Part shown: positions 1 through 5,611 of the stretch, one piece after another | Layout: every line of letters starts with the position of its first letter | Position numbering within the stretch: position 1 is the stretch's first letter | Origin: Deltaproteobacteria bacterium | GTDB taxonomy: Bacteria; Desulfobacterota; Desulfovibrionia; Desulfovibrionales; Desulfovibrionaceae | Reading direction: 5' to 3' | Length of the DNA: 6,395 nt | NCBI GenBank assembly: GCA_031280335.1 | Contig: JAITGZ010000225.1 | Coordinates: 1 to 6,395 of the forward strand | Program-made: the position numbers and the translations under genes | The notes under the pieces: model-generated | The model's input: the letters and a program-made list of their open reading frames with translations, nothing else | What the model was told of the DNA's origin: nothing | Database searches by the model: none

Positions 1-55
1 GGGTGAGGATTAAGGTGTGCCCGTGGCTTTCGGTCAAAAGGGGTTCAAATTTCAT
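1..55 (-). CDS. Probable enoyl-CoA hydratase/isomerase (crotonase family), N-terminal 18 codons only
   Basis: An ATG on the minus strand at 55-53 opens a reading frame that runs off the left edge without a stop and reads MKFEPLLTESHGHTLILT. A good ribosome binding site, AGGAG, lies 8 bases upstream of the ATG. The short acidic lead followed by a 'hxhLT' beta strand is how crotonase-family proteins commonly begin, just before their 'LNRPE..NAL' motif, which would lie outside the window. Crotonases hydrate trans-2-enoyl-CoA to (S)-3-hydroxyacyl-CoA in the cytoplasm. Its position right after a MaoC hydratase and a CoA-transferase supports an acyl-CoA role. Only 18 residues are visible, so the family call is tentative; the existence of a translated gene here is more certain than its identity. 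Confidence 0.5.
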   Translation of the reverse strand, partial: MKFEPLLTESHGHTLILT

Positions 56-71
56 GGTGTCTTCTCCTGAT

Positions 72-100
72 GCCCGCCCGCGCTGAAGACGCGGGCGGGC
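72..100 (-). repeat. Strong intercistronic stem-loop between the MaoC gene and the next gene
   Basis: An 11-base-pair perfect GC stem (72-82 with 90-100, GCCCGCCCGCG) closes a 7-base loop. It starts 6 bases after the MaoC stop codon and ends a few bases before the ribosome binding site of the following gene. No T-run follows on the minus strand, so it does not look like a normal intrinsic terminator. In the family of intercistronic hairpins such structures often protect upstream mRNA from 3' exonucleases or mark processing sites; that role here is inference. Confidence 0.7.
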
Positions 101-106
101 TGGGGG

Positions 107-571
107 TTATTTCGGCGGACCTTCCCACCAGTACATGGCGGTAAGAGAACCTTCCTGGCAAAGGACGTCTTTTTGGTTCAGCACGCGGAAAGAAAATCTG
201 ATCATGCCGCGATCCGGCTTGGAGTTGGAGCGTTTAGCCTCCAGTATGCCGATTTCGCAGCGTATGGTGTCGCCGAACATGACCGGGCCGGTGAACTTCC
301 ATTCTGTGGACAGGGCGGCGATGGCCCCTTCGGTCAGGCCCATGCGGTGCTGCAGGCCGGTGGCTATGGAGGCCACGAGCATGCCGTGGGCTAAACGGCC
401 GCCGAACTGCGATTGGGCCATGGCCTGCGCGTTCGTGTGCAGTGAGGTATTGTCCCCGCTCAGTCCGGCAAAGGCCATGACATCGCTTTCGCCTATGGTT
501 CTGCCCATGGACATGAATTTTTTGCCTGGTTCAAAGTCCTTGCCGTAGAATATTTTGGGTAAGTCAGCCAT
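107..571 (-). CDS. MaoC-family dehydratase, probable (R)-specific enoyl-CoA hydratase
   Basis: This 154-residue protein is a single hot-dog-fold MaoC domain, a typical length for the stand-alone form, which reversibly hydrates enoyl-CoA to (R)-3-hydroxyacyl-CoA in the cytoplasm. The hydratase-2 motif appears as SGDNTSLHTN, with the catalytic pair Asp40 and His45 at the normal five-residue spacing. The usual Asn-Pro between them is replaced by Thr42-Ser43. The second conserved block, FGGRLAHGMLVAS (residues 56-68), is intact. The ATG start is preceded by AAGGAG about 9 bases upstream, a strong ribosome binding site. It lies 29 bases after the permease gene and before a likely crotonase gene, so it is probably the third gene of the CoA-transferase operon. 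Hydratase activity is likely, but the Thr/Ser substitutions and unknown chain-length preference leave the substrate open. Other MaoC proteins act on mesaconyl- or itaconyl-type CoA esters. Confidence 0.88.
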   Translation of the reverse strand: MADLPKIFYGKDFEPGKKFMSMGRTIGESDVMAFAGLSGDNTSLHTNAQAMAQSQFGGRLAHGMLVASIATGLQHRMGLTEGAIAALSTEWKFTGPVMFGDTIRCEIGILEAKRSNSKPDRGMIRFSFRVLNQKDVLCQEGSLTAMYWWEGPPK

Positions 572-600
572 TTTTTGTTTCTCCTTGAAAGGTTTTTTGG

Positions 601-1935
601 TCAGACCAGACCGATGGAGGCCAGAACAAGGGCCATGATCAGGCCGCAGCCCGCGCAGAGGCAGGTGATGGCGAACATGTGCGGGTAAGCCTTACGGTAA
701 ACCAGCCCGGTTATGACCATGAAGGTGATGTTGGGGCCGGCGTGGGGCAGAGAATCCAGCACACCGGCGGCAATGGTGCAGATGCGGTGAAAAACCTCCG
801 GGTTTAGCCCCATATCCATGTAACTCTGCCCCATGGTGTTCATAAAGATGGTCAGGCCGCCGGAGGAAGAACCGGTGATGCCGGCCACCACGTTCACGGC
901 CATGGCGGCGGAAACCAGGGGGCTGAAGTGGTCGCTCATGCTCATGGCAAAGTTGATGAAGCTTTTGAAAGCGGGGGAGGAGGAAACCACCCCACCCACC
1001 CCGACCACGGCGGCTGTGTTGAGAATGGCCATGATGCTGCCTGCGCCGCCCGTGTTCAGGGCGGTGAAAATCTTGCCCTTAAGCTGCTTCCAGAAGAGCA
1101 GGCAGGACAGGGCTATGCCGCAGGTCAGGGCGAGGCAGACAGCGTAGAGCGAATTGACTTTTTGCAGGTTGGCCACAAAAATGAAAACGAGTATGGCAAT
1201 GATAGGGATGATGGACGTAAGGACGGGAGGAAGGGCGGCGCGTTCTTCGGGGGTCAGGTCGGCCACCACGTCCTTTTCGCCCGGCACGAAGTGTTCGCCT
1301 CTGGCGCGGTAACGCCGGTCAGCCCAAAGCAGATAAAGATAGCCGGTGATGAATATGGTTATGGCCGAACCCATGCCCACAATGGGCGCGGCGGTGGCCG
1401 TGGTTTTCAAAAAGGCGAACTGGGTGGGTATGATGTTGGTCAGGGCCGGCGTGCCGGGCACGGAGGTCATGGTGAAGGTGCCCGCGCCCAGAAGAATGGC
1501 CGCAGGCAGCAGGTTTTTGTTTACGTCCGCCTCTTTGAACACATACAGGGTTATGGGGTACATGGAAAAAACTATGATGAACACGCTCACTCCGCCGTAA
1601 GACAGGATGGCGCTGGCCAGGATAATGGCCAGGATGGAGCGCTTGACGCCGAAAATATCGACTATTTTATAGGATATGGTGCGCGCCGCGCCGCTCTTGC
1701 CCATCATCTCGCCAAAGACAGCGCCCAGAAAGAACATGATCAGAAAGGTGCCCACAAAGTTCTTCATGGCTACGGCATAGCCGTCGGTCAGGGTCTTCCA
1801 CAGGGGCAGATCGCTGGTGAAGATGATTAGCACAGAGCAGAGCAGGCAGGCTGGGATGACGTGCATCCCCTTGAAAATGATATAGATCATTAAACCGATG
1901 GCCGCGAGCAGGCCGATTACTCCCAAGGTTTCCAT
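601..1935 (-). CDS. GntP-family carboxylate/H+ symporter
   Basis: This 444-residue inner-membrane protein is hydrophobic over nearly its whole length, with about a dozen candidate membrane segments (for example around residues 3-21, 24-41, 60-78, 98-132, 140-158, 183-204, 238-256, 260-281, 298-318, 340-358 and 420-443). One clearly hydrophilic loop, residues 205-235, is rich in charge. Conserved-looking GntP elements are SVPGTPALTNIIP (158-170), GITGSSSGGL (352-361) and LPHAGPN (396-402). The family imports gluconate and other small organic acids with protons, and many members sit beside CoA-transferase genes in the way AtoE accompanies AtoDA. Here it directly follows the CoA-transferase gene by 46 bases, so uptake of the same short-chain acid is a reasonable inference. 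The start ATG has only a weak AAGG about 11 bases upstream, which may lower its expression relative to the neighbours. The substrate cannot be told from sequence. Confidence 0.88.
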   Translation of the reverse strand: METLGVIGLLAAIGLMIYIIFKGMHVIPACLLCSVLIIFTSDLPLWKTLTDGYAVAMKNFVGTFLIMFFLGAVFGEMMGKSGAARTISYKIVDIFGVKRSILAIILASAILSYGGVSVFIIVFSMYPITLYVFKEADVNKNLLPAAILLGAGTFTMTSVPGTPALTNIIPTQFAFLKTTATAAPIVGMGSAITIFITGYLYLLWADRRYRARGEHFVPGEKDVVADLTPEERAALPPVLTSIIPIIAILVFIFVANLQKVNSLYAVCLALTCGIALSCLLFWKQLKGKIFTALNTGGAGSIMAILNTAAVVGVGGVVSSSPAFKSFINFAMSMSDHFSPLVSAAMAVNVVAGITGSSSGGLTIFMNTMGQSYMDMGLNPEVFHRICTIAAGVLDSLPHAGPNITFMVITGLVYRKAYPHMFAITCLCAGCGLIMALVLASIGLV

Positions 1936-1938
1936 AAT

Positions 1939-1966
1939 GGTTGTCGCCTTTTTTGCAGGTTGTCGC
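1939..1966. repeat. 9-base direct repeat in the CoA-transferase/permease gap
   Basis: GGTTGTCGC occurs at 1939-1947 and again at 1958-1966, a 19-base period, inside the 46-base gap between the two genes. On the transcribed strand it reads GCGACAACC twice, the second copy just before the permease ATG. It may be a relic of a short duplication or an RNA-level element; no function is evident. Confidence 0.5.
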
Positions 1967-1981
1967 GCAATGGAGCAAAGC

Positions 1982-3526
1982 CTAAACGCCCATCAAGCCT
2001 TCCTGGAAGATACGCGGGTCCATGCTCTTGAGCTGCTTGACAATGGGTTTGAACTCCATGTGCGGGTAAATGTCCCGTTCCGGATCAATGCCGGGGGCGA
2101 CCTCGGTCAGTTCTATGCCTTCAGGGGTGAGCCTGAAGACGCAACGCTCCGTCACATAGATGATGTTCAGTTTTTCCCGCAGGGCAAAGATGGAGCTGAA
2201 GGATATCTGCTCGATCGTTTTAAGAAATTTTTTGTTTTTGCCTTCCTGGACAATGACGAGCTTGCCGTCTTTGACCAGGCACTCAAAGCCGCCGGCAGTG
2301 AAGCCGCCGCAGAAGACCACGGCGCGCGTGGCCTGGGTGATATCCACAAAGCCGCCGCAGCCGGCCAGGCGCGGGCCGAAGCGGGTAACATTGATGTCCC
2401 CCTTGGGGTTGATTTCGGCGAAGCCCAGAAAAGCGGTATCCAGGCCGCCGCCGTTATAGAATAAAAACTGGGTGGCCATGGGCACATTGGCCCAAGCGTT
2501 GTAAGAAGAGCCGAAGTGGGGCCCGCCGCCGGGCACGCCGCCGATCATGCCGGATTCGACCGTCAGCACAAAGTCGCCGCCCCGGCCTTCCTCATTGGCG
2601 ACCATGGCGATGCCTTCGGGTATGCCTATGCCCAGGTTGATGACCGAGTCGGGTTTGACCTCCAGGTAAGCGCGGCGGGCGATGATTTTTCTTTCGTCCA
2701 GCTTGAGTCTGCCGAAGCCGGCGGAGGGAGACTGGCAGCGCCCGGAGATCACCGGGTTGTATTCTTCCAGCGGGGTCTGCCGGTGATGTACGGCGGGGTT
2801 GGAAGCCACAACCACAGCGTCCACCATGATACCCGGCACAACCACGTCTTTGACGGGAATGCTCCCGGCCTTGACATAGTTTTTGACCTGGGCGATGACC
2901 TTGCCGCCGGAGGCGCGCACGGCCATGGCCACGTCCAGGGCGTCAATCACGCCCATTTCTTCTTCCATGGAGATGTTGCCGTTCTCATCGGCAGTGGTGC
3001 CGCGGATGAAGCCGATATCTATCCTGTGCGCCTTGTAGAGCAGATAGTCCTTACCCCCCACCCGGAGCAGCTCCACCAAATCTTCCTTGCAGGACAAACT
3101 CATCTTGCCGCCTTGCATACGCGGGTCAATGTAGGTATCCAGGCCGATTTTGGTAAGCTCACCCGGCTTGCCGGCGGCAATGGCGCGGTATAGATTGGTG
3201 ATTACCCCCTGAGGGAAGTTGTACGCCTCCACCTTGCCCTCGTTGGCCAGTTCGATCATGCGCTTGTTGTTGGCAAAATGCCCGCAGATATAACGCTTGA
3301 TCAGCCCTTCATGAGAAATGAAGATATGCCCCATGTCTTTGTTGTTGCCCTGTCCGCTGGCGTGCATTAGGGTCAGACCCTTGGGGGAACCGGTTTCCAG
3401 AAAACGCTTGCCAAGGCCTTCCACAAGCTCCATGGCAAAAGCTCCGACCATAAAGCCCGAAGAGGCGATGAAGTTGCCGTTTTGCACCAACGCCAGAGCT
3501 TCCTCCAGATTCATCCGTTTACCCAT
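1982..3526 (-). CDS. Acyl-CoA:acetate/3-ketoacid (propionate-type) CoA-transferase, fused alpha-beta
   Basis: This 514-residue cytoplasmic enzyme moves CoA from a donor such as acetyl-CoA onto a free short-chain acid, saving ATP. Its length and order match the single-chain class I CoA-transferases (propionate CoA-transferase Pct of Clostridium propionicum, E. coli YdiF). The N-terminal CoA-transferase half covers roughly residues 5-260 and the C-terminal half 275-505. The active-site glutamate is Glu324 in TVESGMIGGVPGGG, followed by FGSSYNAWA; from memory this is the same number as the Pct catalytic residue. Other family blocks are INLGIGIPEGIA (296-307), YNGGGLDTAFLG (357-368), RFGPRLAGCGGF (382-393) and VTERCVF (458-464). 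The ATG is chosen because GGAGG lies 8 bases upstream; an internal ATG at Met5 is less well placed. It is the first gene after the sigma-54 promoter and so the likely operon leader. Propionate, lactate, acrylate, acetoacetate or butyrate-type acids are possible substrates. Confidence 0.93.
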   Translation of the reverse strand: MGKRMNLEEALALVQNGNFIASSGFMVGAFAMELVEGLGKRFLETGSPKGLTLMHASGQGNNKDMGHIFISHEGLIKRYICGHFANNKRMIELANEGKVEAYNFPQGVITNLYRAIAAGKPGELTKIGLDTYIDPRMQGGKMSLSCKEDLVELLRVGGKDYLLYKAHRIDIGFIRGTTADENGNISMEEEMGVIDALDVAMAVRASGGKVIAQVKNYVKAGSIPVKDVVVPGIMVDAVVVASNPAVHHRQTPLEEYNPVISGRCQSPSAGFGRLKLDERKIIARRAYLEVKPDSVINLGIGIPEGIAMVANEEGRGGDFVLTVESGMIGGVPGGGPHFGSSYNAWANVPMATQFLFYNGGGLDTAFLGFAEINPKGDINVTRFGPRLAGCGGFVDITQATRAVVFCGGFTAGGFECLVKDGKLVIVQEGKNKKFLKTIEQISFSSIFALREKLNIIYVTERCVFRLTPEGIELTEVAPGIDPERDIYPHMEFKPIVKQLKSMDPRIFQEGLMGV

Positions 3527-3572
3527 ACGTCAATCCTCCGTTTCAAAGTGAAATTATCCCATAAGTGTTTGA

Positions 3573-3593
3573 TCCCCCTGCTGCTTCGGGGGA
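3573..3593 (-). repeat. Stem-loop in the predicted 5' leader of the CoA-transferase mRNA
   Basis: TCCCCC (3573-3578) pairs with GGGGGA (3588-3593) around a 9-base loop. With transcription starting near 3610, the hairpin would begin about 17 bases into the mRNA. It has no T-run after it and is distant from the ribosome binding site, so a 5' mRNA stabilising hairpin is more likely than an attenuator. Confidence 0.45.
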
Positions 3594-3620
3594 GATAGGC
3601 CATGTTGCCGCCGTTATAAG

Positions 3621-3636
3621 TGCAATGCTCGTGCCA
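3621..3636 (-). promoter_or_regulatory. Sigma-54 (RpoN) promoter of the CoA-transferase operon
   Basis: On the minus strand 3636-3621 reads TGGCACGAGCATTGCA, an exact fit to the -24/-12 consensus TGGCAC-N5-TTGCA. With the -12 C at 3622, transcription should start near 3610, giving a leader of about 84 bases to the CoA-transferase ATG. It points at the CoA-transferase gene and lies just downstream of a gene for a sigma-54 activator with an intact GAFTGA loop. Such promoters are silent without an ATP-hydrolysing activator, so the operon is expected to be tightly inducible. Confidence 0.88.
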
Positions 3637-3659
3637 TAAGCTGGTGTGCCTGCGGCCGT

Positions 3660-3755
3660 ACATGAGCCCGCTTGCGGAGCATGGAAAACGTAGCGAAAAA
3701 GCTACTTTATGTCTGTAAAAAACGGCATATGTAGAAAAAATAAGACATGAGCCCG
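3660..3755. repeat. 11-base direct repeat flanking the candidate activator site
   Basis: ACATGAGCCCG occurs at 3660-3670 and 3745-3755, 85 bases apart, close to eight helical turns. The copies flank the A-tract region and the 16-base dyad upstream of the sigma-54 promoter. The repeat may be protein-binding sites on one face of the helix, or chance; it is not an insertion-element signature. Confidence 0.5.
3690..3705. promoter_or_regulatory. Candidate upstream activator site (16-base dyad)
   Basis: GTAGC-N6-GCTAC is a perfect 5+5 inverted repeat with the spacing typical of Fis-type helix-turn-helix dimers of sigma-54 activators. Its centre is about 88 bases upstream of the predicted transcription start, inside the usual range for such enhancers. 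A weaker look-alike starting with GTAG and ending with GAC lies at 3731-3746, 41 bases (about four turns) further upstream. Binding by the adjacent activator is inference. Confidence 0.5.
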
Positions 3756-3774
3756 TTCAAATGGGGGGGATTAG

Positions 3775-3819
3775 AGCAATTTTACTTTGAATTGCTTTGC
3801 CGGAGGGCCTGCCTCCGGC
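3775..3819 (-). terminator. Two adjacent stem-loops after the regulator gene, possible weak terminator
   Basis: The first hairpin on the minus strand pairs 3799-3806 with 3812-3819 (GCCGGAGG/CCTCCGGC, 5-base loop) and begins 9 bases after the regulator stop codon. The second pairs 3775-3781 with 3790-3796 (AGCAATT/AATTGCT, 8-base loop). Neither is followed by a convincing T-run, so intrinsic termination would be weak; they may instead define the 3' end of the regulator mRNA or be part of a dispersed repeat. Confidence 0.35.
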
Positions 3820-3828
3820 CAGGGCGTT

Positions 3829-5283
3829 TTATGAGGATTTTTTCTTGAAGAGGGTGGAGCGGTGTACGCCCAAAAGCCCGGCGGCTTTGATCAGGGAACC
3901 GCCGCTGGCGGCCAGGGCTTTGGCGATGTATTCTTTTTCAAATTCAGCCACGGCTTTTTTCAGGGAGGGTATTTCCGGGCGTACGGCAGACAGGGAGTCC
4001 ATTTGCCCATGCTTGGCGGCAGGCAGCGGGTTGCCGCTGAAAGTCAGTTCGTCGTCCGTTGTGGTCATAAAGGCGTTTTCCACGGCGTTTTTCAGTTCAC
4101 GCACATTGCCCGGCCAGTTGTGATTGAGCAGAAAATCCATGGCCTTGGCACCGAAGAGGCGCTTCTTTTTATATTTGAGGTTTAAAAAATCCAGAAAGTA
4201 CTCGGCCAGGCCGATTATATCCTCAGGTCTTTCGCGCAGGGGCGAGATGTACAGGGGGACCACGTTCAGCCGGTAAAACAGGTCCATGCGGAACAGGTTA
4301 TTTTCCATCATGGAGTGCAAATTTTGGTTACTGGCAGCCAGAATGCGCGCTTCGACCTTTTCCAGTTTGGAAGAGCCTAATTTCTGGAAAGAGCCGCTTT
4401 CCAGCACACGCAGCAGCTTGGCCTGCAGGGTCAGGGGCAGTTCACTGATCTCGTCCAGAAAGAGGGTGCCCATGTGGGCCATGCTGAAAAAACCCAAGCG
4501 TCCTTTGGCGTTGGCCCCGGTGAAGGCCCCCGCCTCGTAACCGAAGAATTCCGCTTCAAACAGGTCCGTCGGTATGGCGGCGCAATTCACCGGCACAAAT
4601 GGTTCATCGCTGCGCGGGCTGTGGCTGTGTATGTAGTGGGCCAGTATTTCTTTGCCTGTGCCTGTTTCGCCATACATCATAATGGTGGTGTCGGTTTGGG
4701 ATAAAGTGTCGGCCAGATCAAAAAGCTGGCGCGTCTGCCGGCTGCGGATGACGATATTCTTTTCCTGATATTTGATCAGGTAGTCATGCACGTTTTTGTA
4801 TTGTTCATTTTTTTTGTTGAGCAGGTCGATTTTTGCGTTGAACACGTCAAAAACATCTTTGGATCGTGAATTGGTGATGACGAATTTTATGTTCCCCGTC
4901 TGATCAAAAATGGGTACGCTGGTGGACAGGCGTTTTACCTTGTTGTCCTCGACAATTTCCGATATCACCCGGCGGGATTTTATGGCCTCAAGGGTGGTGG
5001 AGTAGTCGTATTTGCCGCTGCGCAGCAGGGAGGAGACATCCGTCCGCATCAGCTCGGCCAGGGGGACATTGATGGATTGGCTGAAGGCTTTGTTGGCGTA
5101 AAGTATGTTGCCCGCGCCGTCAGTGATGAAAATCACGTCATGGGAAAAATCCAGCGCAAAATGCAGCGAAGCGCAATCCAGCCGGTAACGTATCTTTCCC
5201 CCTTCCCTGTCCGGACTGGCGTCTCCCCGCTGGGGCAGGGGATCGCCCGGCATGGGCGTCTTTTTTTCTCCCTGCCTGACCAT
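3829..5283 (-). CDS. PAS-domain sigma-54-dependent transcriptional activator (AAA+, Fis-type HTH)
   Basis: This 484-residue cytoplasmic activator hydrolyses ATP to open sigma-54 promoters. After a hydrophilic lead (1-38) comes a PAS sensor domain (about 40-140, with FITDGAGNILYANKAFS), then a probable coiled-coil linker (145-180) and the AAA+ domain. That domain has Walker A GETGTGKE (205-212), the sigma-54-contacting GYEAGAFTGA (248-257), Walker B GTLFLDEIS (272-280), the arginine-finger region FRMDLFYRLN (331-340) and sensor II WPGNVRELKN (390-399). A Fis-type helix-turn-helix (about 452-480) ends the protein almost at once. There is no response-regulator receiver domain, so the signal is likely a small molecule or redox cue sensed by PAS. 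The ATG at 5283 is preferred over an in-frame TTG two codons earlier because GGGAG sits 7 bases upstream of the ATG but only a base or so before the TTG. It starts 47 bases after fliQ and lies beside the sigma-54 promoter it probably controls; autoregulation or flagellar targets are alternatives. Confidence 0.92.
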   Translation of the reverse strand: MVRQGEKKTPMPGDPLPQRGDASPDREGGKIRYRLDCASLHFALDFSHDVIFITDGAGNILYANKAFSQSINVPLAELMRTDVSSLLRSGKYDYSTTLEAIKSRRVISEIVEDNKVKRLSTSVPIFDQTGNIKFVITNSRSKDVFDVFNAKIDLLNKKNEQYKNVHDYLIKYQEKNIVIRSRQTRQLFDLADTLSQTDTTIMMYGETGTGKEILAHYIHSHSPRSDEPFVPVNCAAIPTDLFEAEFFGYEAGAFTGANAKGRLGFFSMAHMGTLFLDEISELPLTLQAKLLRVLESGSFQKLGSSKLEKVEARILAASNQNLHSMMENNLFRMDLFYRLNVVPLYISPLRERPEDIIGLAEYFLDFLNLKYKKKRLFGAKAMDFLLNHNWPGNVRELKNAVENAFMTTTDDELTFSGNPLPAAKHGQMDSLSAVRPEIPSLKKAVAEFEKEYIAKALAASGGSLIKAAGLLGVHRSTLFKKKSS

Positions 5284-5330
5284 TGCCAATCTCCCGAAAA
5301 ATTCGCGTTTAAATTATTTGCCGGCCAAAC

Positions 5331-5600
5331 CTAACGTATGTAAGTGGGTATGTTCAGGAATATATCCCGGGTATAGGTGATGATTTTATCCATGATCCAG
5401 GGAAAGGCCAGAAGAAGGGCCAGAAAGATGGAAATGATTTTTGGGATGAAGCTCAAGGTCATTTCCTGAATCTGGGTGGCGGCCTGAAAGATGCTCACCA
5501 CCAGGCCCACGACCAGACCCACCCCCAGCATGGGCAGGGAGATCATCAGAGTGAGTTCTATGCTTTGCCGGGCGAAGCCGATGATAAATTCGGGGGTCAT
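5331..5600 (-). CDS. fliQ: Flagellar type III export gate protein FliQ
   Basis: This 89-residue inner-membrane protein joins FliP and FliR in the helical export gate of the flagellar type III secretion system. It has two membrane segments (about residues 14-38 and 50-73) separated by the conserved polar turn QAATQIQEMTLSFIPK (39-54), and its length is exactly that usual for FliQ. The reading frame stays open for 18 codons further upstream, into the end of fliP, but the ATG giving MTPEFIIGFARQ matches the normal FliQ beginning. That ATG lies 11 bases after the fliP stop, with GAAGGCGG as a modest ribosome binding site overlapping the stop. The tight spacing implies co-transcription and probably translational coupling with fliP. 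The next gene is not fliR but a metabolic-type regulator. Confidence 0.96.
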   Translation of the reverse strand: MTPEFIIGFARQSIELTLMISLPMLGVGLVVGLVVSIFQAATQIQEMTLSFIPKIISIFLALLLAFPWIMDKIITYTRDIFLNIPTYIR

Positions 5601-5611
5601 GACCGCCGCCT

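Larger units (their letters stand above)
3527..3828. promoter_or_regulatory. 302-base gene-free control region between the activator and the CoA-transferase
   Basis: No plausible gene lies here on either strand. Read on the minus strand from the regulator stop, the region holds two stem-loops (3775-3819), an AT-rich stretch with several A-tracts (about 3685-3740), a 16-base dyad (3690-3705), a sigma-54 promoter (3621-3636), a roughly 84-base leader with a C/G-rich hairpin (3573-3593), and the GGAGG ribosome binding site (3535-3539). This is the classic layout of a sigma-54-dependent promoter with upstream activator sites, next to its probable activator gene. Confidence 0.8.

Noticed and set aside
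928..1830. A 300-codon open frame on the plus strand opposite the permease gene
   Set aside because: It is antisense to a convincing membrane transporter, is rich in Gly/His/Gln in a low-complexity way, and matches no family I recognise; such frames arise from biased third-position GC.
2470..2500. TGGGCACATTGG stretch as a second sigma-54 promoter on the plus strand
   Set aside because: The -12 element is missing at the required spacing and it lies within the CoA-transferase coding region.
2516..3193. A 225-codon open frame on the plus strand opposite the CoA-transferase, and another at 1898-2464
   Set aside because: Both mirror the coding strand of a clear enzyme with an intact active site and look like out-of-frame shadows, with no family motif and no operon context.
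3573..3593. Leader hairpin as a riboswitch or intrinsic terminator
   Set aside because: It is a single 6-bp stem with no T-run and no conserved aptamer architecture that I can recognise.
5284..5289. TTG start for the sigma-54 activator two codons upstream
   Set aside because: The GGGAG ribosome binding site would be almost touching the TTG, while it is 7 bases from the ATG at 5283.
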